Below are positions 8,570-16,112 of a stretch of DNA of 64,000 nt, in pieces. How positions within the stretch are numbered: position 1 is the first letter of the stretch; each line of letters begins with the position of its first letter. The DNA comes from JAKVCB01 sp963578605. Lineage in GTDB: Bacteria; Planctomycetota; Planctomycetia; Pirellulales; Lacipirellulaceae. The stretch spans positions 3,793 to 67,792 of the forward strand of contig CAUZEA010000021.1 in NCBI GenBank assembly GCA_963578605.1, in the 5' to 3' direction. The translations under genes and the position numbers were made by a program. The notes beneath the pieces were generated by a model. The model ran no database searches and was not told the origin of the DNA. It saw nothing but the letters and a program-made list of their open reading frames with translations.

Positions 8570-9724
8570 CTATTTCAAGTGAACACGAGCTGACTGAATG
8601 ACACCTGACTGGGAGTCGGCACTAATTTCGATATCAGCCCAGAGTACGAGCAGCACGCCGTCAGGCAGTTCGCATACCGACGGGTAACAGACTTGTCGAC
8701 TCCACGTCGCCTCATCTTCGGTTGTCGGTTCGACTTCAGCCAACACCATAGGTTCGGACCAGGTTCGTCCGGCGTCCTTCGATACTCGCAGTGTTAGCTT
8801 TGTTCGCAGCCCTGGTGGCGTCGGATTGTGGGTTAACACCAGTTTTCCGTCCGACGTGTAATACAAATTGGCAGATGACGTCGCAGCAGGCAAGCCCTGT
8901 CGTTCGGGCTCGGCCCAGGTGTGACCGTGATCGAAAGACCTGGTCAGCCACAGATTTCCGTCAAGGGTACGCAGCACCATGACCAGTGTGCCGTTGTCCA
9001 ACTCTGCCACACTGGGCTCTCCGGCACCGACCTTATCGGGCGTGTTGATATCCGGGCCACGTGTCCACGTGTTGCCATCATCCGAAGACAACAACACACT
9101 GGAGGTGTGCGGGAATTTGAGGTGATGTGTAGGGATCAGCAGTGTGCCGTTGCACAGCTTGATGCCGTTGGAACGACAATTCCAACCAGGGCTTGCGCCA
9201 ACTTCACGCGGCTCGCTCCATGTTCGTCCCTGATCGTCACTGGTCCTAAGCAGCATATGAAAAGACTCAACGCCCGTCTGTTTCTTGCCCCCCTTGCTGG
9301 GACCGAGCGATGGCTGTTTTTCCCATCGCCCGTTGGAGAAAAACAATAGCGTTCGATCGCCGGCATCGATAAAACCGGGATCAAAGTCGCTTACATGCGG
9401 TGTGTCGTTCACTACGGTCGCTGGGCCCCAAGTCTTACCGTCATCTTCGCTAATTGCGCCGAGGACAACTTGGTGCACCGATCCTTCAAAAGGGCCGCTG
9501 AACCACACAGACATGACTCGGTGGTCGCCTAAGAACGTTGCGCTCGGCGCGTGGTTGAAGCCGTAGAGATTTGTCCGATCGTAAGGATCGGTGTTTTGGT
9601 CTTCAAAGACAATTGCACGTGACTTGACCGTGCCCAAGGTAGATGGTGCTACCGGGGGGGGTGATGCCACCCCGGTAGCACACATCCAGATTCCCAATCC
9701 GATGGGAAGCAAATAAAGTTTCAT
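8570..9724 (-). CDS. Exported BNR/Asp-box sialidase-like protein 2
   Basis: Paralogue of the next gene downstream, with the same YDRTNLYGFNHAPS block, the same spacing of Asp-boxes (SEDDGKTW, SSDDGNTW, SFDHGHTW, SKDAGRTW) and the same C-terminal block (SRQVCYPSVCELPDG). The start at 9724 gives a normal signal peptide (MKLYLLPIGLGIWMCATGVA) and lies just past the stop of the PEP-CTERM gene upstream, suggesting translational coupling; an ATG at 9778 would add 18 non-hydrophobic residues. The region encoding the signal peptide cleavage site holds an 11-bp perfect inverted repeat (9647-9657 with 9670-9680) and a run of eight Gs. The two genes look like an old tandem duplication. Confidence 0.8.
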   Translation of the reverse strand: MKLYLLPIGLGIWMCATGVASPPPVAPSTLGTVKSRAIVFEDQNTDPYDRTNLYGFNHAPSATFLGDHRVMSVWFSGPFEGSVHQVVLGAISEDDGKTWGPATVVNDTPHVSDFDPGFIDAGDRTLLFFSNGRWEKQPSLGPSKGGKKQTGVESFHMLLRTSDDQGRTWSEPREVGASPGWNCRSNGIKLCNGTLLIPTHHLKFPHTSSVLLSSDDGNTWTRGPDINTPDKVGAGEPSVAELDNGTLVMVLRTLDGNLWLTRSFDHGHTWAEPERQGLPAATSSANLYYTSDGKLVLTHNPTPPGLRTKLTLRVSKDAGRTWSEPMVLAEVEPTTEDEATWSRQVCYPSVCELPDGVLLVLWADIEISADSQSGVIQSARVHLK

Positions 9725-9728
9725 ACTT

Positions 9729-11426
9729 TTATATTGAACGCTTCGCGTTCGATTGCCTCCCATGCGCGGCGACCGCAATGGTCAGTCCCAACACGAGCAA
9801 AGCCAATGTGCCCGGTTCGGGTACCACGTAGAAGCCGTCGCTACGGAATTCGTACGACATTGCGCCACCTGCGAACGACACGGAGGTGTCGCTACTGTCA
9901 CCAGCCTGGTCGCCCCAGCCGATCAGCTTTAGGTCTCCAAACAGAGCGGCCCCAGAAACATCCACGGATATACCGCCCCCATGTGTGAAGACCCCCGTGA
10001 TGTCAAGCAGGTCAGTCAACTCCAGCCCAATGTCGATGCCACGGTTGTCCCAAGCACCGCCAACATTAATCTGGCCAGCGGAATTGCCGACATCGACTGT
10101 GGCGCCAGCGGTGCCGCTGACGTCCCCTACGATGTTGCCGTTGCCCGACAAGACTCCGTTGGAACCGAGTGACAAACCACTCGTGAAAGCATGCGTACCG
10201 TTGGCACCGGCGGCATCCTTTTTCATGTTGTAGATGGCGTCACTGCCACCACCGTCTCCGACCGTGAAGGCCACCCCATTGTTGACATCCGCCGAAACAC
10301 TTCCAACGGTCCCGCTGTTGAAGGTGAACGAAGCTGCAGCATCATCACTGACGGTAATGTTGCCACCTTCCCACTCTTCATCAGCATTTAACCACTGCGA
10401 TACAGCAACGGTTCCATTGGTAACCGTCACGCTGCCGCGCTGCGCCTCGATGCCGGTCACGTCGAGAGTGCCATTGTTGACAACGACCTGGTTCCCACTG
10501 TTGCTGGTATCGTTGCCGATAACGAAGTAGCCGCCACCGTCTACTGTGGCACCGTCCATGATTTGTAGCAGGTTGTTAATGCCCGCCATTCCGACACTGG
10601 ACTCACGACCACGTAGGAGCGTGAGCTTCGACCCAGCGCCCGAGACGGTAAGGGTGTTGTCGGTCGACCCGGTGGTGATTGCCATGAGTATGTGAGTCGC
10701 AGCACCTGTGGCGCCGTTAATGATCGAAGCCATGTTGCCGGTTGCGTTTGCAGCCCCACCTGAATGTCCAACACCAAGGTAGTTTCCGAGCTCCATAGTT
10801 GATCCCGCCCCGTCGATGGTCAAGCTGCTATTGCTCGAGCCACTCAAACCAATGATGGCTTGACCGTCGGCGCTCATGCGGGCACCGTTATGGACCAGCA
10901 TTGAGGTGCGATTGGCGGGAATGCCAATCGAATAACCACCGCTACCACGCCGGGTATGAAAATGCGTATTGGCGCCGGTCACTTCAACGGAGGGGCCAAC
11001 TCCTGCCGACCCGAGCAGGATTCTATTGAAATCGATTTTGCCGTTGCTGTGCTTGATGGTGGGGCTGTTCTCTACGCCTCCGCCGACCAGCATGAAACCA
11101 GACAGTGACCACGTGTAGTCGCCGGTGTCAAACTCGATGACGCCCGCGGTATTCTGCACGAATGTTCTATAGTTGGCGGTATCGGCGTCGAACGTGATCG
11201 TCCCGTCGACATTGGTATCGCCATTGAAGATTGAAAGGTCTGCCGCGCCGGGCACCGCGCCGGTGTGCCAGTATGCGGGGGTGTTATACAAACCGCCGGC
11301 CGAAGGACCGACATATATAACGGTTGCCGCTGGTGACCACGAAGCGGCCACACCTAGGCAGAGGGTCATCGCGAAAATCGCAAGCGAAGTCCGCAAAAAC
11401 CTGTACTCTCGAGGTTTACTATCCAT
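9729..11426 (-). CDS. PEP-CTERM beta-helix/autotransporter-like exoprotein (paralogue C)
   Basis: A Sec leader (LAIFAMTLCLGVAASWSPA) is followed by a long Gly/Asn/Ser/Thr-rich region of repeated short strands (for example NSSLTIDGAGSTMELGNYLGVGHSG, cut by Gly turns), as in passenger-like beta-helices. It ends in a PEP-CTERM tail (VVPEPGTLALLVLG, then basic residues). The family has openings like GGLYNTPAYW and the motif DGTITFDAD, shared with the two large tandem paralogues at 13.9 and 16.2 kb, but it lacks their dockerin loops. The start at 11426 has a GGAGAG Shine-Dalgarno; the TTG at 11441 is less likely. Probably a surface or exosortase-sorted adhesin-like protein; the ligand is unknown. 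Confidence 0.8.
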   Translation of the reverse strand: MDSKPREYRFLRTSLAIFAMTLCLGVAASWSPAATVIYVGPSAGGLYNTPAYWHTGAVPGAADLSIFNGDTNVDGTITFDADTANYRTFVQNTAGVIEFDTGDYTWSLSGFMLVGGGVENSPTIKHSNGKIDFNRILLGSAGVGPSVEVTGANTHFHTRRGSGGYSIGIPANRTSMLVHNGARMSADGQAIIGLSGSSNSSLTIDGAGSTMELGNYLGVGHSGGAANATGNMASIINGATGAATHILMAITTGSTDNTLTVSGAGSKLTLLRGRESSVGMAGINNLLQIMDGATVDGGGYFVIGNDTSNSGNQVVVNNGTLDVTGIEAQRGSVTVTNGTVAVSQWLNADEEWEGGNITVSDDAAASFTFNSGTVGSVSADVNNGVAFTVGDGGGSDAIYNMKKDAAGANGTHAFTSGLSLGSNGVLSGNGNIVGDVSGTAGATVDVGNSAGQINVGGAWDNRGIDIGLELTDLLDITGVFTHGGGISVDVSGAALFGDLKLIGWGDQAGDSSDTSVSFAGGAMSYEFRSDGFYVVPEPGTLALLVLGLTIAVAAHGRQSNAKRSI

Positions 11427-11631
11427 TAAATCTCTCTCCAAATAGTCAAGGAGCGTTAAAAAAGACTGTGGATACGCCTACGGGGCGCACACAGGTCGGG
11501 CAAGGAAAACTTATTGACTCACCCAATCACGATTTCTTGCAGAGTAGGTTCACTGGCGGCACCTCAAAATCCTGAAAGTTTTCACCGTTTGTACGACAGT
11601 CATGTAATTAGCTAGAGTTGCTAAACTCCGC

Positions 11632-11687
11632 TAAGGATAAGCAAGTGAATGCCGGAATATAAGGATAAGCAAGTGAATGCCGGAATA
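11632..11687. repeat. Two tandem copies of a ~28-bp unit
   Basis: The unit starting taaggataagcaagtgaatg is present twice head to tail, essentially identical. It is non-coding as far as can be seen. Confidence 0.8.
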
Positions 11688-12127
11688 CAACCAGATTGGC
11701 GGAAAAACCTTTGTTTTTTTTAAGGGGGAGAGTTGCCTGAATTGGAAAACTCGTGGTCAGTCCGTGCCTCGCGCGACATAGGTAAAATTTGTAAAAAAAC
11801 GAATCATACAGGATAAACTCCCCCCCCCCAGCTGGATCGGCAGGCTTTGCCAAGCTGCACCACTGAATTTGGACCGGTTGAGCGTGAAGGAAATAGGCCG
11901 GTTCAGGACGGCTGATTCTCTGTACATATCGAAAAGCTGATGGACTGCTCCGAAACGTAGATAGACGACCGGTACGGGCAAAAACCGGCTCAAACGGCTG
12001 ATCCTCAACCTGGACCGTTCAAAGAGTGAAACCGATGTCGATCAGCAAAGCTCGGCTTCCAACGGCTCTATCAACTTTAACCGCTACTGGAATACGCGGG
12101 GACTTTTTGGTAGACTTTAATCCGCTA

Positions 12128-12184
12128 CAGCTGATCCAATGCACGACAGCTGATCCAATGCACGGCAGCTGATCCAATGCACGG
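12128..12184. repeat. Three tandem 19-bp units (cagctgatccaatgcacgg)
   Basis: Three head-to-tail 19-base units with one base difference between copies. They lie about 60-115 bases upstream of the DUF1559 gene start. Each unit contains the palindrome cagctg. They could be repeated operators or slippage products. Confidence 0.85.
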
Positions 12185-12241
12185 CAGTTCCTGTAACGAA
12201 GCAGAAGTAAATTTCTGACTTCCCGTGGAGGAAATTTGGGG

Positions 12242-13285
12242 ATGTGCGGACGATTTACCCAGTTCTCTGATGATGCGCTGCCGAAGCAGATGCAATATGC
12301 TCCCAATGTCTGTTTAAAAGTCCAGCACAAAATCGTCACTCACGAGCAGTCCGGCAATTTTTTCAGGTCGCGACACGGTTTTACCCTTGTTGAACTGCTT
12401 GTCGTGATTGCGATTATTGGCATTTTGGTTGCTCTGTTGTTGCCTGCTGTCCAAGCAGCCCGCGAAGCGGCTCGCCGCTCGCAATGTTTGAATAATTTCA
12501 AACAAGTCGGAGTGGGAATGCACGCGTTTCACGACGTCGAAGGGCATTTCCCCGACGGGCTCGGGGTCTTTACTCACACCGCTCCCTGCTCAGTGCCCAA
12601 GTCACATCCCAAAATGAAATCAGGCTGGTGGGGGTTTTCGTGGGCCGCCTATCTGTTGCCCTATATCGAAGAAAATATTCTCCACGACAGTATCAACTTC
12701 AAGGGTTCCTTCGTCAGGCCGAGATCGAATTTCGAGGCTGCTGCGAAAAGAATCGAGACGTTTCTCTGTCCATCAGACCAACAGGGGTGGGAATTGATTG
12801 CCTGCTGCAGTGGTATGCGGAACGGGGGTAGTGCTGCCGAAGATCTCTCGAAGACCAATATGGCGGGCGTTGCCGACAGCGTCGATTGGACTTGCGACTT
12901 GGGGCAAGCTTGGGGCAGGTTGGACGCGAACGGCACGATGTTTCTGCTCTCAGAAATGCCGATATCCAGAATTACCGATGGAACCAGTCATACGCTAATG
13001 ATAGGTGAAACGGTAGGCAGCTTGGGGGACTCACAAAACTTCGGTTTTTATTGGGTCGCCTGGAATGTTCTTCACACGGCCAACGGGATTAATCTTGCGT
13101 CGAAGATCGAGCCTCACGGCTGGAACAGCGTCGCTGAAGGTAGTTTCGCCAGTTTTCATCCGGGCGGATGTCATTTTGTGTTTTGTGACGGGCATGCCTC
13201 ATTTATGAGTGAGGACATCGATTATGTCACATTAGCCGCCCTGACGACGCGGGCTACAGAAGATACCGTCATTGGTGATTTCTGA
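12242..13285 (+). CDS. DUF1559 prepilin-like secreted protein with SRAP-like N-terminal extension
   Basis: The core is a standard planctomycete DUF1559 protein. It has a type IV prepilin/pseudopilin signal (RHGFTLVELLVVIAIIGIL, residues about 44-64), the AREAARRSQCLNN block, and the C-terminal block FHPGGCHFVFCDGHASFMSED. These proteins are thought to be pseudopilin-like exported proteins, but their function is unknown. Unusually, the translated start is MCGRFTQFS, the catalytic N-terminus of SRAP/YedK proteins, with a GGAGG Shine-Dalgarno ten bases upstream. This adds about 44 residues before the prepilin motif. A shorter start at 12290 (MQYAPN) is possible. The prepilin peptidase would remove the extension in either case. 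Confidence 0.85.
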   Translation: MCGRFTQFSDDALPKQMQYAPNVCLKVQHKIVTHEQSGNFFRSRHGFTLVELLVVIAIIGILVALLLPAVQAAREAARRSQCLNNFKQVGVGMHAFHDVEGHFPDGLGVFTHTAPCSVPKSHPKMKSGWWGFSWAAYLLPYIEENILHDSINFKGSFVRPRSNFEAAAKRIETFLCPSDQQGWELIACCSGMRNGGSAAEDLSKTNMAGVADSVDWTCDLGQAWGRLDANGTMFLLSEMPISRITDGTSHTLMIGETVGSLGDSQNFGFYWVAWNVLHTANGINLASKIEPHGWNSVAEGSFASFHPGGCHFVFCDGHASFMSEDIDYVTLAALTTRATEDTVIGDF

Positions 13286-13367
13286 ACTTGTCGTTTCGGC
13301 CAGTGTTAGCACCGAGCAACGTGGTTTTCGGTTTGGCAGAAAAATGAATTCGCGACACGGTAGGGCT

Positions 13368-13421
13368 ATGCTGCTTGAAAGTGATAGAAGAAAGATGCTG
13401 CTTGAAAGTGATAGAAGAAAG
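13368..13421 (+). repeat. 27-bp tandem duplication over the lipoprotein start codon
   Basis: Two identical head-to-tail 27-base copies, each reading M-L-L-E-S-D-R-R-K in frame. The purine-rich end of copy 1 (agaagaaag) can act as ribosome-binding sequence for the ATG of copy 2. Confidence 0.9.
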
Positions 13422-13847
13422 ATAAAGTTCGTTGTGAGTCGACTTTGTTTTATAACGTGGCTTGTTCTGCTGCCCACTTTGGGCTGTGGAAACAGATCTG
13501 GCATTGAACGCATTTATGTTTCCGGAAAGGCAAGCTACCGCGAGCAACCCGTCGAAGTGGGCCAGATTCGGTTTATACCCATTGCGCCCACTAGTGGTCC
13601 GGTAACTATTGAATTGATTCGTGACGGTCATTACGAGACGGCCGTCTCTGGCGGAGTTCCCGTAGGGAATCATCGAGTTGAGTTGAGAATGTACGATGCT
13701 GAAGAGTACCGGACGGCACCAAGGACGGCCGGCAGTCCGGCCCCGCGACAACTTCTTCCTGATAAATATAACCGCAAATCAGAGTTGACGACGACCATCG
13801 ATTCAAAAAGTGGTTCCATCAAGCAGGATTTCCTTTTAACAGAATGA
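13368..13847 (+). CDS. Small secreted lipoprotein (planctomycete DUF1559-associated type)
   Basis: A signal peptide with lipobox (LCFITWLVLLPTLGCGN) predicts an exported lipoprotein of about 110 mature residues. The mature part is beta-rich (YVSGKASYREQPVEVGQIRFIP, GVPVGNHRVELRMYD) and resembles the transthyretin-like / carboxypeptidase-regulatory-like lipoproteins commonly found after DUF1559 genes. The 5' end is a two-copy 27-bp tandem repeat (13368-13421), each copy encoding MLLESDRRK and each with its own ATG, so translation may start at 13368 or 13395. The frame is open back to 13272, just before the DUF1559 stop. Its 3' end is copied at 15998-16112 as part of a tandem duplication. Confidence 0.75.
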   Translation: MLLESDRRKMLLESDRRKIKFVVSRLCFITWLVLLPTLGCGNRSGIERIYVSGKASYREQPVEVGQIRFIPIAPTSGPVTIELIRDGHYETAVSGGVPVGNHRVELRMYDAEEYRTAPRTAGSPAPRQLLPDKYNRKSELTTTIDSKSGSIKQDFLLTE

Positions 13848-16000
13848 CGGTTTAGCGAGTGAATTGAGTGTCTTTGTCACAACGTGAAGATTGAGAGTGA
13901 GCTATGCAAGTAAGCAACTGGATAAGCAGCGTTTGGAGAGGTCTGGCAGGTTTGGGGGTTGGCGTTTTGGTGGTTGCTGTAGTGGTGGCAATATTGGCCA
14001 CGCAATCGGCCGTGGCAATCACCACCATTTGGAGCGGTTCCTCGACTGGTGGCGTATTCAATGATGACGCAAACTGGACGAATGCTTCACCGGGCGATAA
14101 CCTTCCGTATCCGAACGGGGCCAATGACCTGGCTATCTTCAATACCAGTGTTGATGGGACGATCACGTTTGACGCCGATGCGAATCATTATCGTATGATC
14201 GTCCAAAATCCCGGAGGAACACTCTCTTTTGACACGGGCGATCACAAGTGGACAATGGGCAGCTATTTCCTGGTCGGCGCTGAAAGTGCTCCCGGCTTTC
14301 CCAAGATCCGGCACATCGGTGGTGAAATTCAAGCCGAGTTTCTCCTGTTCGGCGGCAACGAGACAAGCCCCAATCCCTTGTTCGAATTGACCGGCAGCAC
14401 CACACATTTTCACACCACACGTGGCAGTGGTGGGTATCAGATCGGTCTCGGCCCGGTCGTCGATGGCGCTACGATGCTGGTCCATAACGGCGCCAGCATG
14501 ACAGCTGATGGCCAGGTTATTATTGGTTTGCAGGGTTCCAGCAACAGTAAGTTGACCATCGACGGCGTGGGGGCAGAGCTTGTTGCTGGAAACTACCTCG
14601 GCGTTGGGCATACCGGAGCTGGATGGGGGCCGAATGCCACCAACAACCAGGCTGAGATCATCAACGGCGCAACAGCTGTTGCGTCCCACATACTCATGGC
14701 GATCACCCCTGGGGCGCCCAACAACACCCTTACCGTCTCGGGTGCCGGATCGAAGCTCACGCTTACCCTCGTCGGGGGCGAATCCGCGATCGGAAGACAA
14801 GGCAATAACAACCTGTTTCAAATTGACAACGGTGCCGTAGTTGACGGCGGCGCCTACTTCGTTCTCGGCCGGGAGACCTCCAGTAATAACAACCAGATCC
14901 TGCTCGACGATGGTAGCCTTACCGGTACTGGCATCGAGATCAGGCGCGGAAACGTCACCGTCACTAATGGATCGGTTGATCTGAACCAGTTCTACAACGA
15001 GGACGACGAGATTTGGGAAGGGGGTGGCATCATTGCCATCGACGCGGGAACGTCAAGCTTCACTTTCAACAACGGAACCGTTCACAGCGTCAATGCGGAT
15101 ATCAACAATGGAGAGGCCTTCACGATTGGAGATGGAGGTTCTGCCACTTACTTCATGAAAACAGGTAGCGATGGCAACCGGGGCACGCACTCCTTTGCCG
15201 ACGGCGTGTCGCTCAGTTCCAACGCAGTTCTTTCGGGCGACGGCAACATCGCGGGAGATGTCAGCGGCACCGCCGGTGCCCTGGTTGAGGTGGGGGAATC
15301 GACAGGCCTGATCAACGTGAACGGTGCCTGGGACAACACAGGTGTCGACATCGGCCTGGAACTCGCAGACCTCTCGACATCTTTGGTTCCCGGCGAGGAG
15401 CATGACCGGCTCGACATCACGGGGGTCTTTACGCATGGGGGGTCGGTCACGATCGATATTTCCGGGTACGTGGCCCCGTCGTCTCAACCGCTGAAGTTGA
15501 TTGGCTGGGGTGGTCAGGCAGGTAACAGCAGCGATACGTCGGTGTCGTTCGTGGGAGGCGGTCCGCTGCCGGTTGAGTATCTGAGTGACGGCCTCTACGT
15601 GACTTTGGACACGGTGGAACTGGCTGGCGATTACAACGGTGATGGCACAGTCAATGCGGCGGACTACACGATTTGGGCTGACACTCTTGGTGAGACCGTG
15701 GCCCCAGGCACCGGTGCCGACGGTGTTGAAGACGGATTTATTGACAAGTTCGATTACGAACTCTGGAAAGACCACTTCGGTTCCACGATCGGTGCTGCCA
15801 GCGGGTCGAGCTTGTCAGACCAGTCTGCAGTTCCCGAGCCGGCGGGGTGGGTTCTCTGTTTGGGCCTGGCGGTGGTTGGCAACGTTCGCGCGGCACGGCG
15901 GCACCTGCTGAAAAATATCGACCACCCCAAGAACTCTTGTGGTTAAGCAGGACAGTAGAAACACAATGATGGCAAAAAATTCACGAGGGACGCCCGACAG
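13733..16000 (+). repeat. Tandem duplication unit, copy A (~2.27 kb)
   Basis: Copy A runs from within the 3' end of the lipoprotein gene, through the PEP-CTERM gene, to the first codons of the gene that is intact at 18236. Copy B follows directly, with a three-base overlap (cag) at the junction. Length differs by only two bases (a +6 indel upstream of the CDS, -3 within it, -1 after it). Confidence 0.9.
13904..15946 (+). CDS. PEP-CTERM exoprotein with dockerin-like repeats, paralogue A
   Basis: A Sec leader (GVLVVAVVVAILATQSAVA, about residues 20-40) is followed by about 500 residues of Gly/Asn/Thr-rich short-strand repeats typical of secreted beta-helix or autotransporter-passenger folds. 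Two EF-hand/dockerin-like loops follow (GDYNGDGTVNAADY and GADGVEDGFIDKFDYELW, about residues 570-620). The C-terminal PEP-CTERM signal reads AVPEPAGWVLCLGLAVVG, then basic residues. The protein should be exported and sorted by an exosortase, with calcium binding at the dockerin loops. It is about 95% identical by eye to the next copy, with no differences over a long stretch from about residue 305 to 560. A short block near residue 287 (LTLVGGESAIGRQ) differs completely from both other paralogues. Confidence 0.85.
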   Translation: MQVSNWISSVWRGLAGLGVGVLVVAVVVAILATQSAVAITTIWSGSSTGGVFNDDANWTNASPGDNLPYPNGANDLAIFNTSVDGTITFDADANHYRMIVQNPGGTLSFDTGDHKWTMGSYFLVGAESAPGFPKIRHIGGEIQAEFLLFGGNETSPNPLFELTGSTTHFHTTRGSGGYQIGLGPVVDGATMLVHNGASMTADGQVIIGLQGSSNSKLTIDGVGAELVAGNYLGVGHTGAGWGPNATNNQAEIINGATAVASHILMAITPGAPNNTLTVSGAGSKLTLTLVGGESAIGRQGNNNLFQIDNGAVVDGGAYFVLGRETSSNNNQILLDDGSLTGTGIEIRRGNVTVTNGSVDLNQFYNEDDEIWEGGGIIAIDAGTSSFTFNNGTVHSVNADINNGEAFTIGDGGSATYFMKTGSDGNRGTHSFADGVSLSSNAVLSGDGNIAGDVSGTAGALVEVGESTGLINVNGAWDNTGVDIGLELADLSTSLVPGEEHDRLDITGVFTHGGSVTIDISGYVAPSSQPLKLIGWGGQAGNSSDTSVSFVGGGPLPVEYLSDGLYVTLDTVELAGDYNGDGTVNAADYTIWADTLGETVAPGTGADGVEDGFIDKFDYELWKDHFGSTIGAASGSSLSDQSAVPEPAGWVLCLGLAVVGNVRAARRHLLKNIDHPKNSCG

Positions 16001-16112
16001 TCCGGCCCCGCGACAACTTCTTCCTGATAAATATAACCGCAAATCAGAGTTGACGACGACCATCGATTCAAGAAGTGGTTCCATCAAGCAGGATTTCCTT
16101 TTAACAGAATGA
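15966..16112 (+). pseudogene. Chimeric 48-codon ORF at the duplication junction
   Basis: The first twelve codons (MMAKNSRGTPDS) are the copied start of the Tat-exported gene now intact at 18236. They are fused in frame to the last 36 codons of the lipoprotein gene (PAPRQLLPDKYNRKSE to the stop). It is therefore the scar of the tandem duplication. It has no signal peptide, Tat motif or lipobox, and is probably non-functional even though it stays open. Its existence fixes the duplication breakpoint. Confidence 0.85.

Larger units (their letters stand above)
11442..12241. other. Repeat-rich 0.8-kb intergenic region
   Basis: No supported gene. The stretch holds a 27-28 bp direct repeat in two copies, a 19-bp unit in three copies, a run of ten Cs (11820-11829), and loosely repeated ccggttca/ggctgat motifs near 11895-12005. 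It separates a minus-strand gene from the plus-strand DUF1559 gene and so must contain divergent promoters. None could be assigned with confidence. Confidence 0.6.

Noticed and set aside
11820..11829. Run of ten Cs as a slippage (phase variation) site
   Set aside because: It lies in a spacer outside any supported reading frame, and its distance to the next gene (over 400 bases) makes a direct effect unlikely.
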